Below, one piece after another: positions 39,743 through 51,056 of a DNA stretch of 64,000 bases (positions are counted from its first letter, which is position 1; every line of letters starts with the position of its first letter). Made by a program: the position numbers and the translations under genes. Under the pieces are notes generated by a model. The model was given only the letters and a program-made list of their open reading frames with translations, was not told the origin of the DNA and searched no databases. Origin of the DNA: Saccharomonospora marina XMU15 (GTDB lineage Bacteria; Actinomycetota; Actinomycetes; Mycobacteriales; Pseudonocardiaceae); contig NZ_CM001439.1 of NCBI RefSeq assembly GCF_000244955.1, positions 5,772,527-5,836,526 on the forward strand. Direction: 5' to 3'.

Positions 39743-41341
39743 ATGTCTGTCATCACCAGCATGGCTACCTCGAGCCCACAGGCCGACTCAGCCACACACG
39801 TTCTCGCCGCCGAGGGGGGAACACTCGCCTCGATCGAGGAGTGGATCAACAGTGTGTTCGATCCGTTGGCGACCGGGCTGTCCGAATTCGTGTTCGCTGA
39901 GGTGACGATCGGGAGTCTCACCTTCCCGTGGATCGTCGCCTGGCTGATCATCGCGGCATCGGTCTTCACCATCTACTTCGGGTTCATCCAGTTCCGCGGG
40001 TTCAAGCTCGCGACCCAGATCGTGCGCGGCAAGTTCACCAGGTCCGACGAGCCGGGCGAGATCACACACTTCCAGGCACTGAGTTCCGCCGTGTCAGGCA
40101 CGGTCGGGCTCGGGAACATCGCGGGTGTCGCGGTCGCCGTGACCATCGGCGGAGCCGGGGCGACGTTCTGGATGATCGTCGCCGGGCTCCTCGGCATGTG
40201 TACCAAGTTCGTCGAGTGCACGCTCGGGGTGAAATACCGCGAGACGCACGAGGACGGCACCGTGTCCGGCGGCCCGATGCACTACCTGCGCAAGGGCCTC
40301 GCAGAGCGCGTCAAGGGAAGCTTCGGCGCAGCCCTCGGGAAGGTGCTCGCCGTCCTCGCCGCGATCATGCTGCTCTTCTTCGCCTTCTCCGGTGGCAACA
40401 TGTTCCAGGCCAACCAGACCTTCTCCCAACTCAGGAACGTGACCGGCGGGGAGGACGGCCTGCTCGGTGGCGGAGGGGCGGCGTTCGTCTTCGGCGTGAT
40501 TCTGGCGATCGTCGTCGGTGCGGTGATCATTGGCGGCATCAAGTCGATCGGTGCCGTGACGAGCCGACTCGTTCCCGCGATGGCCATCATCTACATCGCG
40601 GCCTGCCTCATCGTCATCCTGGTGAACATCACCAGTGTTCCCGCAGCCGTCGGTGAGATCGTCTCCGGCGCGTTCGCTCCCGAGGGTGTGATCGGGGGCG
40701 CGATCGGCGCGCTGATCGTCGGTTTCCAGCGCTCGGCGTTCTCCAATGAAGCAGGTCTGGGCTCGGCCCCGATCGCTCACTCCGCCGTGCGCACCAAGAA
40801 CCCCGTCACCGAAGGCTACGTCGCCCTGCTGGAGCCGTTCATCGACACAGTCGTGGTCTGCACGATGACGGCGCTGACGATCGTGATCGCCGCGCCCCAG
40901 ATGTGGCTCGACGCCAAGGCAACCTTCTTCGCAGGCGGGAAGCCTCCGAGCAACGAGCAAGGCGTGATCATCACTTCCGAGGCGTTCGGCAGCGTGCTGC
41001 CCTGGTTCCCGTACGTGTTGACGGTCGCTGTGGCGCTCTTCGCGTTGTCGACCTTGATCACCTGGGGGTACTACGGGCAGAAGGCGTGGTCCTTCCTGTT
41101 CGGCAAGTCTCGAGTCGCCGAGCGGACCTACCAGGTGCTTTACTGCCTGTTCGTCATCGCGGGCTCGGTGCTGACGCTGGGCAGCGTGCTCGACTTCGCC
41201 GACGCGGTGCTGTTCCTGCTCGCCCTGTTCAACATCATCGGCCTCTACATCCTGGTGCCGGTGGTCAAGCGCGAGGTCCGCGACTTCCGCGAGAAGCGAC
41301 GCACCGGTGAGGTGCATCGCGTCGACAAGGTCGCCAGCTAA
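39743..41341 (+). CDS. Sodium:alanine/glycine symporter (AGCS family)
   Basis: An about 532-residue transporter with roughly 10-11 helices. It imports alanine or glycine with Na+ or H+. Signatures: SSAVSGTVGLGNIAGVAVAVTIGGAGATFWM, FVECTLGVKYRET, SGGPMHYL, VGFQRSAFSNEAGLGSAPIAHSAVRTKNPVTEGYVALLEPF (the AGCS hallmark). The start is uncertain; ATG 39743 and 39761 are both plausible, and no strong ribosome site is present. It diverges from clpB, so the HAIR box could affect it. Confidence 0.93.
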   Translation: MSVITSMATSSPQADSATHVLAAEGGTLASIEEWINSVFDPLATGLSEFVFAEVTIGSLTFPWIVAWLIIAASVFTIYFGFIQFRGFKLATQIVRGKFTRSDEPGEITHFQALSSAVSGTVGLGNIAGVAVAVTIGGAGATFWMIVAGLLGMCTKFVECTLGVKYRETHEDGTVSGGPMHYLRKGLAERVKGSFGAALGKVLAVLAAIMLLFFAFSGGNMFQANQTFSQLRNVTGGEDGLLGGGGAAFVFGVILAIVVGAVIIGGIKSIGAVTSRLVPAMAIIYIAACLIVILVNITSVPAAVGEIVSGAFAPEGVIGGAIGALIVGFQRSAFSNEAGLGSAPIAHSAVRTKNPVTEGYVALLEPFIDTVVVCTMTALTIVIAAPQMWLDAKATFFAGGKPPSNEQGVIITSEAFGSVLPWFPYVLTVAVALFALSTLITWGYYGQKAWSFLFGKSRVAERTYQVLYCLFVIAGSVLTLGSVLDFADAVLFLLALFNIIGLYILVPVVKREVRDFREKRRTGEVHRVDKVAS

Positions 41342-41364
41342 CCGCTTCATCACTCGCACGACCT

Positions 41365-41412
41365 GGCCCGCCCGCCGCCCGCCACTGTTTCGTGGTGGGC
41401 GGCGGGCGGGCC
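41365..41412 (+). terminator. Terminator of the AGCS transporter gene
   Basis: GC-rich 21-bp arms (41365-41385 and 41392-41412) with one mismatch and a 6-base loop TGTTTC form a very stable hairpin 23 bases after the stop codon. No long T-tract follows. Confidence 0.85.
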
Positions 41413-41748
41413 TGTATCTACCCACCTACCGTGACAGCGGGTGATCAACCAGCACCAGATCCAGCTCTCGGCAGGCGGGCACGTCGATGCGGCCAAACGC
41501 GCTTGCACCCGTATGGAGCAACAGCAAGCCCGCAACCGCCGTACCGGCTACCGCGCGAGCGGAGTGAGACCTAGTGTTGTCCACAGCGCTTGGGCGCCAA
41601 CGGCGGATTGCCCGTGAGCCCCGGCTGACGAGGCGATTCGCCGACCTGCACAAGCGACCACTACTGCGAGCGTCACCTGATCGTGAATAATCGCGACGAC
41701 AGTTGCGCTACGGAGAGTGCACGAATGCGGGGACGGTAGGGCAGGCGG
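41413..41748. other. 336-base gap upstream of the flavohaemoglobin gene
   Basis: No convincing gene was found; a minus-strand frame (41426-41653) lacks family features. It contains one DnaA-box-like TTGTCCACA near 41578-41586 and the dyad TCGTGAATAATCGCGA at 41681-41696, about 53 bases before the flavohaemoglobin start, a possible regulator site. Confidence 0.45.
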
Positions 41749-42924
41749 ATGACAGAGGACCTGATCAGTCCAATCCCTCGCGTGGCACCGCCGCGCGAGC
41801 CACCCCCTGCGGTCAGCACCATGGTCACGCACATCAAGCAGACCTGGCTGTTGGCTCAGCCCTACCTGCCGGAGATCTCCCAGTCCTTCTACAACATGCT
41901 GTTCACCCTCGCGCCCACAGCGAGGGACGTCTTCCCGATCGGCATGCAGGCAGCGGAGGGCAAGCACGTACGCGCGCTCGGGCAACTCATCCTGCTCGTC
42001 GACCGGCCCGAGGACCTCGCACCCTACCTGCGCCAACTCGGCCGCGATCATCGCAAGTTCGGGACTGTCGACCAGCACTACGAGGCCGTGGGCACGGCAC
42101 TGCTCGCCGCGTTGAAGCGGCACCTCGGCCCGGCATGGACGCCGGAGGTGGAGCGAGCCTGGGCCGAGGCGTACACGATCGTCGCGCGCTCCATGCAGGA
42201 GGCCGCCGAGGCCGACCACCACCCGCCGTTCTGGAAGGCCACCGTGGCCGAGCACAGGAGGCTGAACTGGGACGTGGCGCTGATCCGCGTCGAGCCGGAA
42301 TCACCGATCCCTTATCGGGCCGGCCAGTACGTCAGCGTGGAGGTTCCGCAGCGGCCGCGGCTGTGGCGCTACCTGTCGCCCGCCAACGCTCCACGCCCTG
42401 ACGGCTCGCTGGAGTTCCACGTCCGCGCCGTCGACGGCGGCTGGGTCTCGCGGTCACTGGTGGGTCACACGCAGAGCGGGGACGTGTGGCGGATCGGCGC
42501 ACCGCTGGGCAGGTTGAGCGTTGATCGGGAGTCCGGCAGGGATGTGCTCATGGTCGCGGGCGGGACCGGACTCGCACCGCTGCGGGCGATACTGGACGAC
42601 CTCGCACAGTGGGGCCAGAATCCCACCGTCACGCTGTTCTACGGCGGCAGGACCCTGGAAGACCTCTACGACCTCGAGCAACTGTGGACGTTGGCCGCGA
42701 CCAACCCGTGGCTGCGGGTGTGCCCGGTGGTCGAGGAGGTGACCGGCGAACCGGGTGTCGAACACGGCACACTGGCCGACGCCGTGACCCGATGGGGAGC
42801 GTGGCACGACCACGACGTGCTCGTGGCAGGCTCGCCCGACATGATCCGCGCGACGGTGTCACGGATGTTCGCCGCCGGTACCCCCCTCCATGCGATCCGT
42901 TACGACCCGTTCGGGTTCGACTGA
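41749..42924 (+). CDS. Flavohaemoglobin-type globin-reductase
   Basis: A 391-residue fusion: globin domain (about 20-155) with the proximal-His region DHRKFGTVDQHYEAVGTALL, then a ferredoxin-NADP reductase-like FAD domain (YRAGQYVSVEVPQRPRLWRYLSPANAP) and NAD domain (DVLMVAGGTGLAPLRAILDDL). The layout is that of flavohaemoglobins. The degenerate FAD motif (RYLSPAN in place of RxYS) resembles the mycobacterial type II group, for which NO-dioxygenase activity is weak and D-lactate oxidation has been reported. Nitric oxide detoxification is possible but unproven. Confidence 0.88.
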   Translation: MTEDLISPIPRVAPPREPPPAVSTMVTHIKQTWLLAQPYLPEISQSFYNMLFTLAPTARDVFPIGMQAAEGKHVRALGQLILLVDRPEDLAPYLRQLGRDHRKFGTVDQHYEAVGTALLAALKRHLGPAWTPEVERAWAEAYTIVARSMQEAAEADHHPPFWKATVAEHRRLNWDVALIRVEPESPIPYRAGQYVSVEVPQRPRLWRYLSPANAPRPDGSLEFHVRAVDGGWVSRSLVGHTQSGDVWRIGAPLGRLSVDRESGRDVLMVAGGTGLAPLRAILDDLAQWGQNPTVTLFYGGRTLEDLYDLEQLWTLAATNPWLRVCPVVEEVTGEPGVEHGTLADAVTRWGAWHDHDVLVAGSPDMIRATVSRMFAAGTPLHAIRYDPFGFD

Positions 42925-42954
42925 ACCGGCCGCTTTCGGCACTACCGTGACCAC

Positions 42955-43659
42955 ATGGACACCTCGATCGCCGTGGCCGACGGGACCATCCGGGGCTATA
43001 TCTCGGTGCCGCAGGAGGAGATCTCCGGCAAGCCCCCGTGGCCCGGGGTGGTCGTGGTGCACGATGCGCTGGGCCTGACGCGGGACACCCGCCGCATCAC
43101 CGCCAGGTTCGCCACGGCCGGCTTCGTGGCGCTCGCCCCGGATCTTTACTCGCGAGGCGGGCTGCCTCGGTGTGTCCGGTCGGTGTTTCGCCAGCTCACG
43201 GCCGGAGAAGGTCGGGCCTTCGACGACCTGGACGCCACTCGCCGCATGCTGGCCGACCGGGCTTACTGCTCGGGAAAGGTAGGTGTGGTCGGCTTCTGCC
43301 TCGGTGGGGGCTTCGCGCTGCTCGCCGCAGCCAAGGGCTTCCAGGCCTCGGCACCGTACTACGGCGGCATGTCCCGCGATGTGTCCTTCCTGGACGATGC
43401 CTGCCCGATCGTCGCGAGCTACGGAAGGAGGGACCCTTCTTTGAAGGGGGAGGCGGCCAGGCTGGAGGCCGAGTTGAGCCGCCGGGGAGTTCCGCACGAC
43501 GTGAAGGAGTACCCCGACGCCGGGCACAGCTTCGCCAACGAGCTCCCGTTCGGCCCGCTGAACGTGCTGGCGAGGATCAGCGGGTTCGGCTACCACCACG
43601 AGTCCAGTGAGGACGCCTGGCGGCGAGTGCTCGCGTTCTTCACCGAGCACCCGCACTGA
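42955..43659 (+). CDS. Dienelactone hydrolase family protein
   Basis: A 234-residue alpha/beta hydrolase. The catalytic triad is visible: Cys in VVGFCLGGGF, Asp in SYGRRDPS, and His in DAGHSFANELP. These are the residues of carboxymethylenebutenolidase-like enzymes. It follows the flavohaemoglobin by 30 bases, possibly in the same transcript. Substrate unknown. Confidence 0.9.
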   Translation: MDTSIAVADGTIRGYISVPQEEISGKPPWPGVVVVHDALGLTRDTRRITARFATAGFVALAPDLYSRGGLPRCVRSVFRQLTAGEGRAFDDLDATRRMLADRAYCSGKVGVVGFCLGGGFALLAAAKGFQASAPYYGGMSRDVSFLDDACPIVASYGRRDPSLKGEAARLEAELSRRGVPHDVKEYPDAGHSFANELPFGPLNVLARISGFGYHHESSEDAWRRVLAFFTEHPH

Positions 43660-43670
43660 CGACAGGGTGT

Positions 43671-43724
43671 GCAGGACTCGCGGACGGGAACGCAGGACTC
43701 GCGGGCGGGAACGCAGGACTCGCG
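43671..43724. repeat. 21-bp tandem repeat, copy set B
   Basis: Units at 43671-43691 and 43692-43712 differ at one base (GCAGGACTCGCG then A or G then GGGAAC pattern), followed by a partial unit at 43713-43724. They lie between the convergent dienelactone hydrolase and hspR genes. The motif matches the units at 21641-21682 in both length and core. Confidence 0.75.
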
Positions 43725-43736
43725 CGGGGGTTGGCC

Positions 43737-44180
43737 TCAGCGGCGCCGGGGGCGCCACACCACCAGCGCGTTCTGCCGCCGCACGGGCACCAGGTCCTTG
43801 CGGTAGGAAGCGTGCACCGCCGCCGCGGCCTGCTCCGCGGCGGCGTAGGCGTGCGCCAGTTCCTCGCTCAGCTCGCTCACCCGCTGCTGCAGCGCCTCCA
43901 CGTGGTTCTCCAGCTCGATGATGCGCTTGATGCCCGCGAGATTGACACCCTCCTCCTGCGAGAGGCGCTGAACCTCCCGCAGTTGCGCGATATCGCGCAG
44001 CGAGTAGCGTCTGCCGCCGCCGGTGGTGCGGCCGGGACACACCAACCCGAGCCGGTCGTAGGAACGTAGCGTCTGCGCGTGCAATCCGGACAGCTGCGCG
44101 GCAACCGAGATCACGAACACCGGAGTGTCCTCGTCAGCGCCGTGCGGCAGACCGCCCGGTAAGCCGGAACCGAACATCAC
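43737..44180 (-). CDS. hspR: Heat-shock repressor HspR
   Basis: A MerR-like repressor of the DnaK operon and clpB. The 147-residue protein has an N-terminal segment, [45 protein letters not shown] (HTH and wing), and a long C-terminal coiled coil (about 95-135). It starts with a GTGA overlap to dnaJ and uses DnaK as co-repressor in known systems. HAIR boxes in front of dnaK and clpB in this window are its predicted targets. Confidence 0.97.
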   Translation of the reverse strand: MMFGSGLPGGLPHGADEDTPVFVISVAAQLSGLHAQTLRSYDRLGLVCPGRTTGGGRRYSLRDIAQLREVQRLSQEEGVNLAGIKRIIELENHVEALQQRVSELSEELAHAYAAAEQAAAAVHASYRKDLVPVRRQNALVVWRPRRR

Positions 44181-45358
44181 GCTCCCCTGTCTCGCAGCAG
44201 TGCGGTGATCTCCGGCCGCGGATCGTGCTTCGCGACCGTCTCGGCGTACTTCTTGAGCGCTTCCTTTGCCTTGCCGTCCACATTCGACGGGATCGCGACC
44301 TGCAGGGTGACGAGCAGATCGCCCTGGGTGCCGTCCCGCTTGGCGATGCCCTTACCCCGCACTCGCAGCACGCGTCCGTTGGCGGTGCCCGCCGGCACCT
44401 TCAACGACACCTTGGAGTCCAGCGTGGGCACGGTGATCGTACCGCCGAGCACGAGTTCACTGAACTCGACCGGAACGGTGATGGTGAGGTCGTTGCCGGA
44501 ACGCCCGAACACCGGATGCGGATTGACGTGCACCCGAACGTACAAGTCACCCGCGGGAGCGCCGCCCCTGCCCGGCTCACCCTGGCCTGCGAGCCTGATC
44601 CGCTGGTTGTCGTCGACTCCCGGCGGGATACGGACCGTCAGCGTCCTCGTCCTCGTGCTGATGCCCTCGCCGAGACACTCTGGGCAGGGGTCGTCGATGA
44701 TCGTGCCCCTGCCTCGGCAGTCACGGCACGGTTCGGAGAACGCGAACGCGCCCTGGCTCCTGGTGATCAGTCCGCTTCCCCCGCAGACCGGACAGAGTCG
44801 TGGCTGGGTGCCGGGCCTGGCCCCGTTGCCACCGCAGGTGCCACAGGTCGCCGGACTGGACAACCGCAGCGGCAGCGTGGCACCGCGCACCGCCTCGGCG
44901 AAGTCGATGCGAACGTCGGTTTCCACGTCGGCACCGCGCTGCCCGCGTGCCGCCGTCGTGGCACCGCCGCCGCGCCTGCCGAACAGATTGCCCAGCATGT
45001 CGCCGAGCCCACCGAAACCGCCACCGCCACCTGTCTGGCCGAAGATGTCGCCGAGGTCGAACCCACCGGGGCCGCCCGCTCCCGTGCCTGCGGGGAAGCC
45101 GAAGCCACCAGGACCGCCGGAACCGAACAGCCTGCGGGCCTCGTCGTACTCCTTGCGCTTCTCGGGGTCGGACAGCACACCGTAGGCCTCGGAGACGGCC
45201 TTGAACTTGCGCTCGGCCTCCTCGTTGCCAGGGTTGGCGTCCGGGTGGTTCTGCCTCGCGAGCTTTCGATACGCCTTCTTGATCTCGTCGGCGGAGGCGT
45301 CGGAGGAGACGCCCAACTCGCCGTAGAAGTCCTTACCGATCCATTCCCTCGCGCTCAT
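44177..45358 (-). CDS. dnaJ: Chaperone DnaJ
   Basis: A type I Hsp40 co-chaperone of 393 residues. The J domain carries [11 protein letters not shown] (HPD). A Gly/Phe-rich region follows ([13 protein letters not shown]). Four zinc-binding CxxCxGxG repeats are [24 protein letters not shown] and CPECLGEG. The C-terminal substrate-binding part is intact. It lies between grpE and hspR in the operon; hspR start overlaps its stop. Confidence 0.97.
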   Translation of the reverse strand: MSAREWIGKDFYGELGVSSDASADEIKKAYRKLARQNHPDANPGNEEAERKFKAVSEAYGVLSDPEKRKEYDEARRLFGSGGPGGFGFPAGTGAGGPGGFDLGDIFGQTGGGGGFGGLGDMLGNLFGRRGGGATTAARGQRGADVETDVRIDFAEAVRGATLPLRLSSPATCGTCGGNGARPGTQPRLCPVCGGSGLITRSQGAFAFSEPCRDCRGRGTIIDDPCPECLGEGISTRTRTLTVRIPPGVDDNQRIRLAGQGEPGRGGAPAGDLYVRVHVNPHPVFGRSGNDLTITVPVEFSELVLGGTITVPTLDSKVSLKVPAGTANGRVLRVRGKGIAKRDGTQGDLLVTLQVAIPSNVDGKAKEALKKYAETVAKHDPRPEITALLRDRGA

Positions 45359-45385
45359 CGAACGTCCCCTCCCTCCCGCGTCTCG

Positions 45386-46092
45386 TCAGCGTGCGTTCTC
45401 ATCGGCGTCGACGGGCAACTCGCCGCCGACCGGCGGGTCGATCGGCTGCTCCTCCTGTGCCGGCTGGGCCGGTGCGGGCTCGTGGTCGGTCACACCCACC
45501 AGCGCGGCCCGCAGTACGCGGTCGCCGAACCGGTAGCCGCGGCGCAGCACCGTGGTGACGGTCGGCTCCGACACCTCCGGCGAGGTGCTGTGCTGTACCG
45601 CCTCGTGCACGCTCGGGTCGAAGGCCTCACCCTCGTTGCCGAACGACTCGAGGCCCGCCTTCTCCAGCACCCCGACCAGCTTGTCCGCGACAGCCTTGAA
45701 GGCACCGGTCAGATCGCCGTGCGCCTCCGCCCGCTCCAGGTCGTCGAGCAGCGGGAGCAGATCGCCCACCACAGTCGCCTTGCCCGCGACCGTCGCCAGT
45801 TCGCGGTCTCGCTCCACCCGCCTGCGGTAGTTGGCGTATTCGGCCTGCACCCGCTGCAGGTCCGCCGTGCGTTCCTCCAGTTGCTTCTCCAGCTCCGAGG
45901 CAGGCGCCACCGCCGAATCGGTGGTGGCCTGCCCGGCGGAAGGCCCAGGGGCGCCCGCGGCGGCGGGCACCTCCTGCGCCTCCTCCTGCACCGGCTGGCG
46001 AAGTTCACCGGTCTCCGGGTCGATCTTCCGGCGATCCCGCACGACCACTGGCTCCTGTACTTCTGCTCGCTCGGTGTCCTCGTTGCGCTGTG

Positions 46093-46096
<4 letters not shown>
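45386..46096 (-). CDS. grpE: Nucleotide exchange factor GrpE
   Basis: A 236-residue GrpE with a long Glu/Gln/Ala-rich N-terminal extension, a coiled coil ([31 protein letters not shown]) and the beta domain [18 protein letters not shown]...[24 protein letters not shown]. It is the DnaK exchange factor. Its start overlaps the dnaK stop by 4 bases. A tail of acidic residues follows the beta domain. Confidence 0.97.
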
Positions 46097-47964
<1,868 letters not shown>

Positions 47965-48030
47965 GTGTCTTCCCTCCTGCTTGCCTGTCGCGCTGTCCGA
48001 CCAGCGCTGTAGCTTGGATGTCAAGCCAAT

Positions 48031-48051
48031 CTTGAGTGTCTCTCACTCAAG
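48031..48051 (-). promoter_or_regulatory. HspR HAIR operator, perfect copy, upstream of dnaK
   Basis: CTTGAGT-N7-ACTCAAG, a perfect match to the consensus, 67 bases before the dnaK ATG. Confidence 0.95.
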
Positions 48052-48085
48052 TGTTATCCCGACTCTGACCGGTCGTCAAACCGGA

Positions 48086-48106
48086 CTTGAGCGGACTCTA
48101 CTCAAT
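48086..48106 (-). promoter_or_regulatory. Second HAIR operator upstream of dnaK
   Basis: CTTGAGC-N7-ACTCAAT matches the HAIR consensus at 12 of 14 positions, 55 bases upstream of the first box; the two may bind HspR cooperatively. Confidence 0.85.
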
Positions 48107-48154
48107 CTTCTTGCCGACTCAACGCGCGGCCTGGTCGTATTGTTCCCACGCAGG

Positions 48155-48766
48155 TCAGCGGCCCCGCACCGTCACGTCTCCGCTGTCGGTGCTGAGGTCG
48201 AGCACCCGGGTGGAGGCCGGGTCGGTGGCAACGCCGATCTCGCGGTCGCCGCTGTCGGTGTCACCAGTGATCCGGTAGCTACCGCTGGGCACCGTGACCT
48301 CGATGTCGCCGCTGTCGGCGCGTGCCGACACCCGCTCCACCCGGTCGAGCCACAGCCTGATGTCGCCGGAGTCGGCGCTCACCCGCACCGCGCCGACCGA
48401 GTCCAGTTCCAGGTCGCCGGAGTCGACGGTGCCCCCGACCGGGGTCCCTCGAGGCACGATCACCTCGTAACGCACCGAGCACGACGAACCGCAACCGTGC
48501 AGCTTCAGCGTGGAACCCTCCACGGAGAAGGCAGGACCATCCGGCTCGCCCCCTCGATATCGGAAGGACTGCCGGATCACGGTGGTACGAACGTCTCGCC
48601 CCCGCACGGTCACGTCACCGGAGTCGTTGTCGAACGTGACATCGGTGACCGGACCCGTCACCTCATCGGTGCGCTCGGCGCTCGACGGCCACAACCAGCC
48701 GAAGCCGATGGCCAGCCCCACCCCGATCAGAGTGACGCCCGCGACCGCGAGTCCCCCACGCGACAT
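48155..48766 (-). CDS. DUF4097-like beta-strand repeat protein with DSGD repeats
   Basis: A 203-residue protein with one N-terminal hydrophobic segment (VAGVTLIGVGLAIGFGWLW), then a beta-solenoid-like domain in which Asp-Ser-Gly-Asp recurs six times about 15-25 residues apart (NDSGDV, VDSGDL, ADSGDI twice, TDSGDR, TDSGDV), typical of the DUF4097 adhesin-like fold. GCGSSC has two close Cys. It is membrane anchored and exposed outside the cell. The gene converges on nothing and sits beside the dnaK promoter. Function unknown. Confidence 0.82.
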   Translation of the reverse strand: MSRGGLAVAGVTLIGVGLAIGFGWLWPSSAERTDEVTGPVTDVTFDNDSGDVTVRGRDVRTTVIRQSFRYRGGEPDGPAFSVEGSTLKLHGCGSSCSVRYEVIVPRGTPVGGTVDSGDLELDSVGAVRVSADSGDIRLWLDRVERVSARADSGDIEVTVPSGSYRITGDTDSGDREIGVATDPASTRVLDLSTDSGDVTVRGR

Positions 48767-48952
48767 CCTGAGTCCTCCCCACGCAGTTTGGCTGCACCGG
48801 GACAACGCTATGGGCAGGTGGCCGACTCCGACATCCGGGTGAACCCCCGGATCGGCCCTGAGGCAGGCCCTACCCAGCTGTCACTAGCCTGACCATCGGC
48901 GGGCTGTGCGTCCGCAGGATTTCGCGGGATTTCCCCAGCAAGAGGAGGATCG

Positions 48953-49492
48953 ATGAGCCAAGCTCCGAACCCGTACGACTCGCTTCCCCCCGTGCCGTCG
49001 TTCACGCTGCGCAGTGACGACGTCGCCGAGGGCGAGACGCTGCCGACGCCGCACCGCAGCGGCATCTTCGGCGCGGGAGGCGAGGACCGTTCGCCGCATC
49101 TGGCCTGGCAGGACTTTCCCGCCGAGACGAAGAGTTTCGCGGTGACCTGCTTCGACCCGGACGCGCCCACCGGCAGCGGGTTCTGGCACTGGGCGGTGTT
49201 CAACATCCCCGCCTCGGTGACCGAACTGCCCTCCGGCGCGGGAGACGCGCAGGGTTCGGGCCTGCCCGAGTCGGCGCGGACGCTGAAAACGGACGGCGGG
49301 GTGCGGCAGTACCTCGGCGCGGCACCGCCTCCCGGACACGGGCCGCACCGCTACATCTTCGCCGTGCACGCCCTGGACGTGGACTCGCTCGACGTCGGGG
49401 AGGACGCCACCCCCGCATTCCTCGGCTTCAACATGTTCGGGCACACCCTCGCCAGGGCAACCCTCACCCCGGTCTACGAGAACAAGGGCTGA
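48953..49492 (+). CDS. YbhB/YbcL family PEBP-like protein
   Basis: A 179-residue phosphatidylethanolamine-binding protein: [39 protein letters not shown] (ligand-pocket DPDAP and W-H-W), [22 protein letters not shown]. It binds phospholipid or nucleotide headgroups in known members; its bacterial role is unclear. ATG 48953 follows AAGAGGAGG. Confidence 0.94.
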   Translation: MSQAPNPYDSLPPVPSFTLRSDDVAEGETLPTPHRSGIFGAGGEDRSPHLAWQDFPAETKSFAVTCFDPDAPTGSGFWHWAVFNIPASVTELPSGAGDAQGSGLPESARTLKTDGGVRQYLGAAPPPGHGPHRYIFAVHALDVDSLDVGEDATPAFLGFNMFGHTLARATLTPVYENKG

Positions 49493-49682
49493 CAAGGGCT
49501 CACAAGGACCGAGTCACAGGGGCCGCGCGGGCGTTCGCCCGAAGGAGTCAACGGGCGAGCGCTTCCGGCCCGCCGCATATTCGCGCTGTTACCAATTCGC
49601 TGCCCCATTCGGCCGTATGCTGGACCACGCACGGACGACGCGGTTCGCCGGGGAACCGCCGGACGGGAGGTCTGCCGGGTCG

Positions 49683-50486
49683 ATGGATGGCAACAGGCAA
49701 CCGAACGGACTGATCGGTTCGGCGCAGCGCGCGTTGCGGGTGCTGGAGGTGGTGGCCTCAGCCGGTGACGGCATCACGGCGAAGGCCGTCGCCAGGCGGG
49801 CGGGAATCAAGCTGTCGACCACTTACCACCTGCTGAACACCCTCGTCCACGAGGGCTACCTGATCCGGCTGGGCCATGGGCGGGGGTTCGGGCTCGGCTA
49901 CAAACTCGGGGCGCTGTATCAGCGGCTGTGTGCTGAGCTCGATGTCGGCGAGGAGTTGCGCGAGGAGCTGAACCAGCTGCACAAGCAGGCGGGCGCCGCC
50001 GCGTACTACACCGTGCTTCGGGACACCGACGTCGTCGTCGCCGCGGTCGCCGACTCCCCGAGATTTCCACGCGCGAAGCCGATCGACTTCGGTTTCCACG
50101 AGGCCGCGCACGCGACCGCCTTCGGGAAGGTGCTGCTGGCGGCACTGCCCGCCAAGCAGCGGAGGGAATACCTCGCCGGCGCGGGCATGCCGCGGCTGAC
50201 GGAACGCACCCGCGTCAAGGAAGCGGAGCTGGCGTCGGAGTTGGAGCAGGTTCGCCGTAGCGGGATGGCGCTGGAGGTCGAGGAGTTTCAGCCCGAACTG
50301 GCGTGTGTCTCGGCTCCCGTTCTCGACGCGGGCGAGCGGGTGGCGGGTGCGGTGGCGTTCTCGGTGCCCGCAGCCGAGTTCGAGCGGCGGCGCTGGGACT
50401 TGGAGCGCACGGCGCGCGCGGGTGCCGCCCGGTTCTCCCGCCTGCTGGCCGCGAACGCCGAGGTAGGCACCCGTTCCCTGACGTGA
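49683..50486 (+). CDS. IclR family transcriptional regulator
   Basis: A 267-residue IclR protein. SAQRALRVLEVVASAGDGITAKAVARRAGIKLSTTYHLLNTLVHEGYL is the winged helix; the effector domain includes HATAFGKVLLAALPAKQRREYL and the Cys-Val-Ser-Ala-Pro-Val segment. ATG 49683 is chosen because it starts just before the HTH; upstream in-frame codons are less conserved. Target genes unknown. Confidence 0.93.
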   Translation: MDGNRQPNGLIGSAQRALRVLEVVASAGDGITAKAVARRAGIKLSTTYHLLNTLVHEGYLIRLGHGRGFGLGYKLGALYQRLCAELDVGEELREELNQLHKQAGAAAYYTVLRDTDVVVAAVADSPRFPRAKPIDFGFHEAAHATAFGKVLLAALPAKQRREYLAGAGMPRLTERTRVKEAELASELEQVRRSGMALEVEEFQPELACVSAPVLDAGERVAGAVAFSVPAAEFERRRWDLERTARAGAARFSRLLAANAEVGTRSLT

Positions 50487-50495
50487 GCCGCCGCC

Positions 50496-51056
50496 TCAGC
50501 GTGGCTTGAGCAGGTAGTCGACGACAGGCCGCAACTCCTCGGCGGTGGGCGGCTCGTCGTCGATGAGGCCCTGCACCAGTAGCCCGTCGATGCCGGCGAG
50601 GAAGACCCGAAACGCCACCTCGTCGTCGTGGCGCACCATCGAGGTCAGCACGTCCAGCCACCGCCGGGCGGCCGGTCGCAGCTCCGGGCGCCGCGCGGCC
50701 AGCAGGTACAACTCGTACTCCGCCATCGTGCGCCCCCTGCGCGGGCCCAGCGCCTCGGCGAGCAGGTTGGCGACTTCCTCCGCACCCCGGCTGCCACGTG
50801 AGCGGGCACGGTCGATCATCCAGTACACCTCGGTGGCCATGTCCCTGGCGCATGAGATGAGGGTGGCGATCAGCAGGTCGTCCAGGCCGGCGAAGTGGTA
50901 GGTGGTGGACGTGGTGGGCACACCCGCCTCCTTCGCGACGGTGCGGTGGGTGACCCCGGCGACGCCGTCTCGCTCGATCACCCGCAGCGTGGCCTCGATG
51001 ATCTCGGCACGCCGCTTCTCACCACGCACCTTGCGGCCGTCGACCCGTTGCCTCAA
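50496..51056 (-). CDS. TetR family transcriptional regulator
   Basis: A 186-residue TetR protein: AEIIEATLRVIERDGVAGVTHRTVAKEAGVPTTSTTYHFAGLDDLL (HTH). It overlaps the SMR gene by 4 bases on the same strand and most likely represses that exporter. The C-terminal ligand domain ends in a poorly conserved tail. Confidence 0.92.
   Translation of the reverse strand: MRQRVDGRKVRGEKRRAEIIEATLRVIERDGVAGVTHRTVAKEAGVPTTSTTYHFAGLDDLLIATLISCARDMATEVYWMIDRARSRGSRGAEEVANLLAEALGPRRGRTMAEYELYLLAARRPELRPAARRWLDVLTSMVRHDDEVAFRVFLAGIDGLLVQGLIDDEPPTAEELRPVVDYLLKPR

Noticed and set aside
41426-41653. Small minus-strand ORF before the flavohaemoglobin gene
   Set aside because: Arg/Ser-rich without motifs, no ribosome site, and it lies over a likely promoter region.
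49480-49509. Short tandem ACAAGGGCT-like repeats at the PEBP stop codon
   Set aside because: Only about three 10-base units with mismatches, too weak to call a repeat element.
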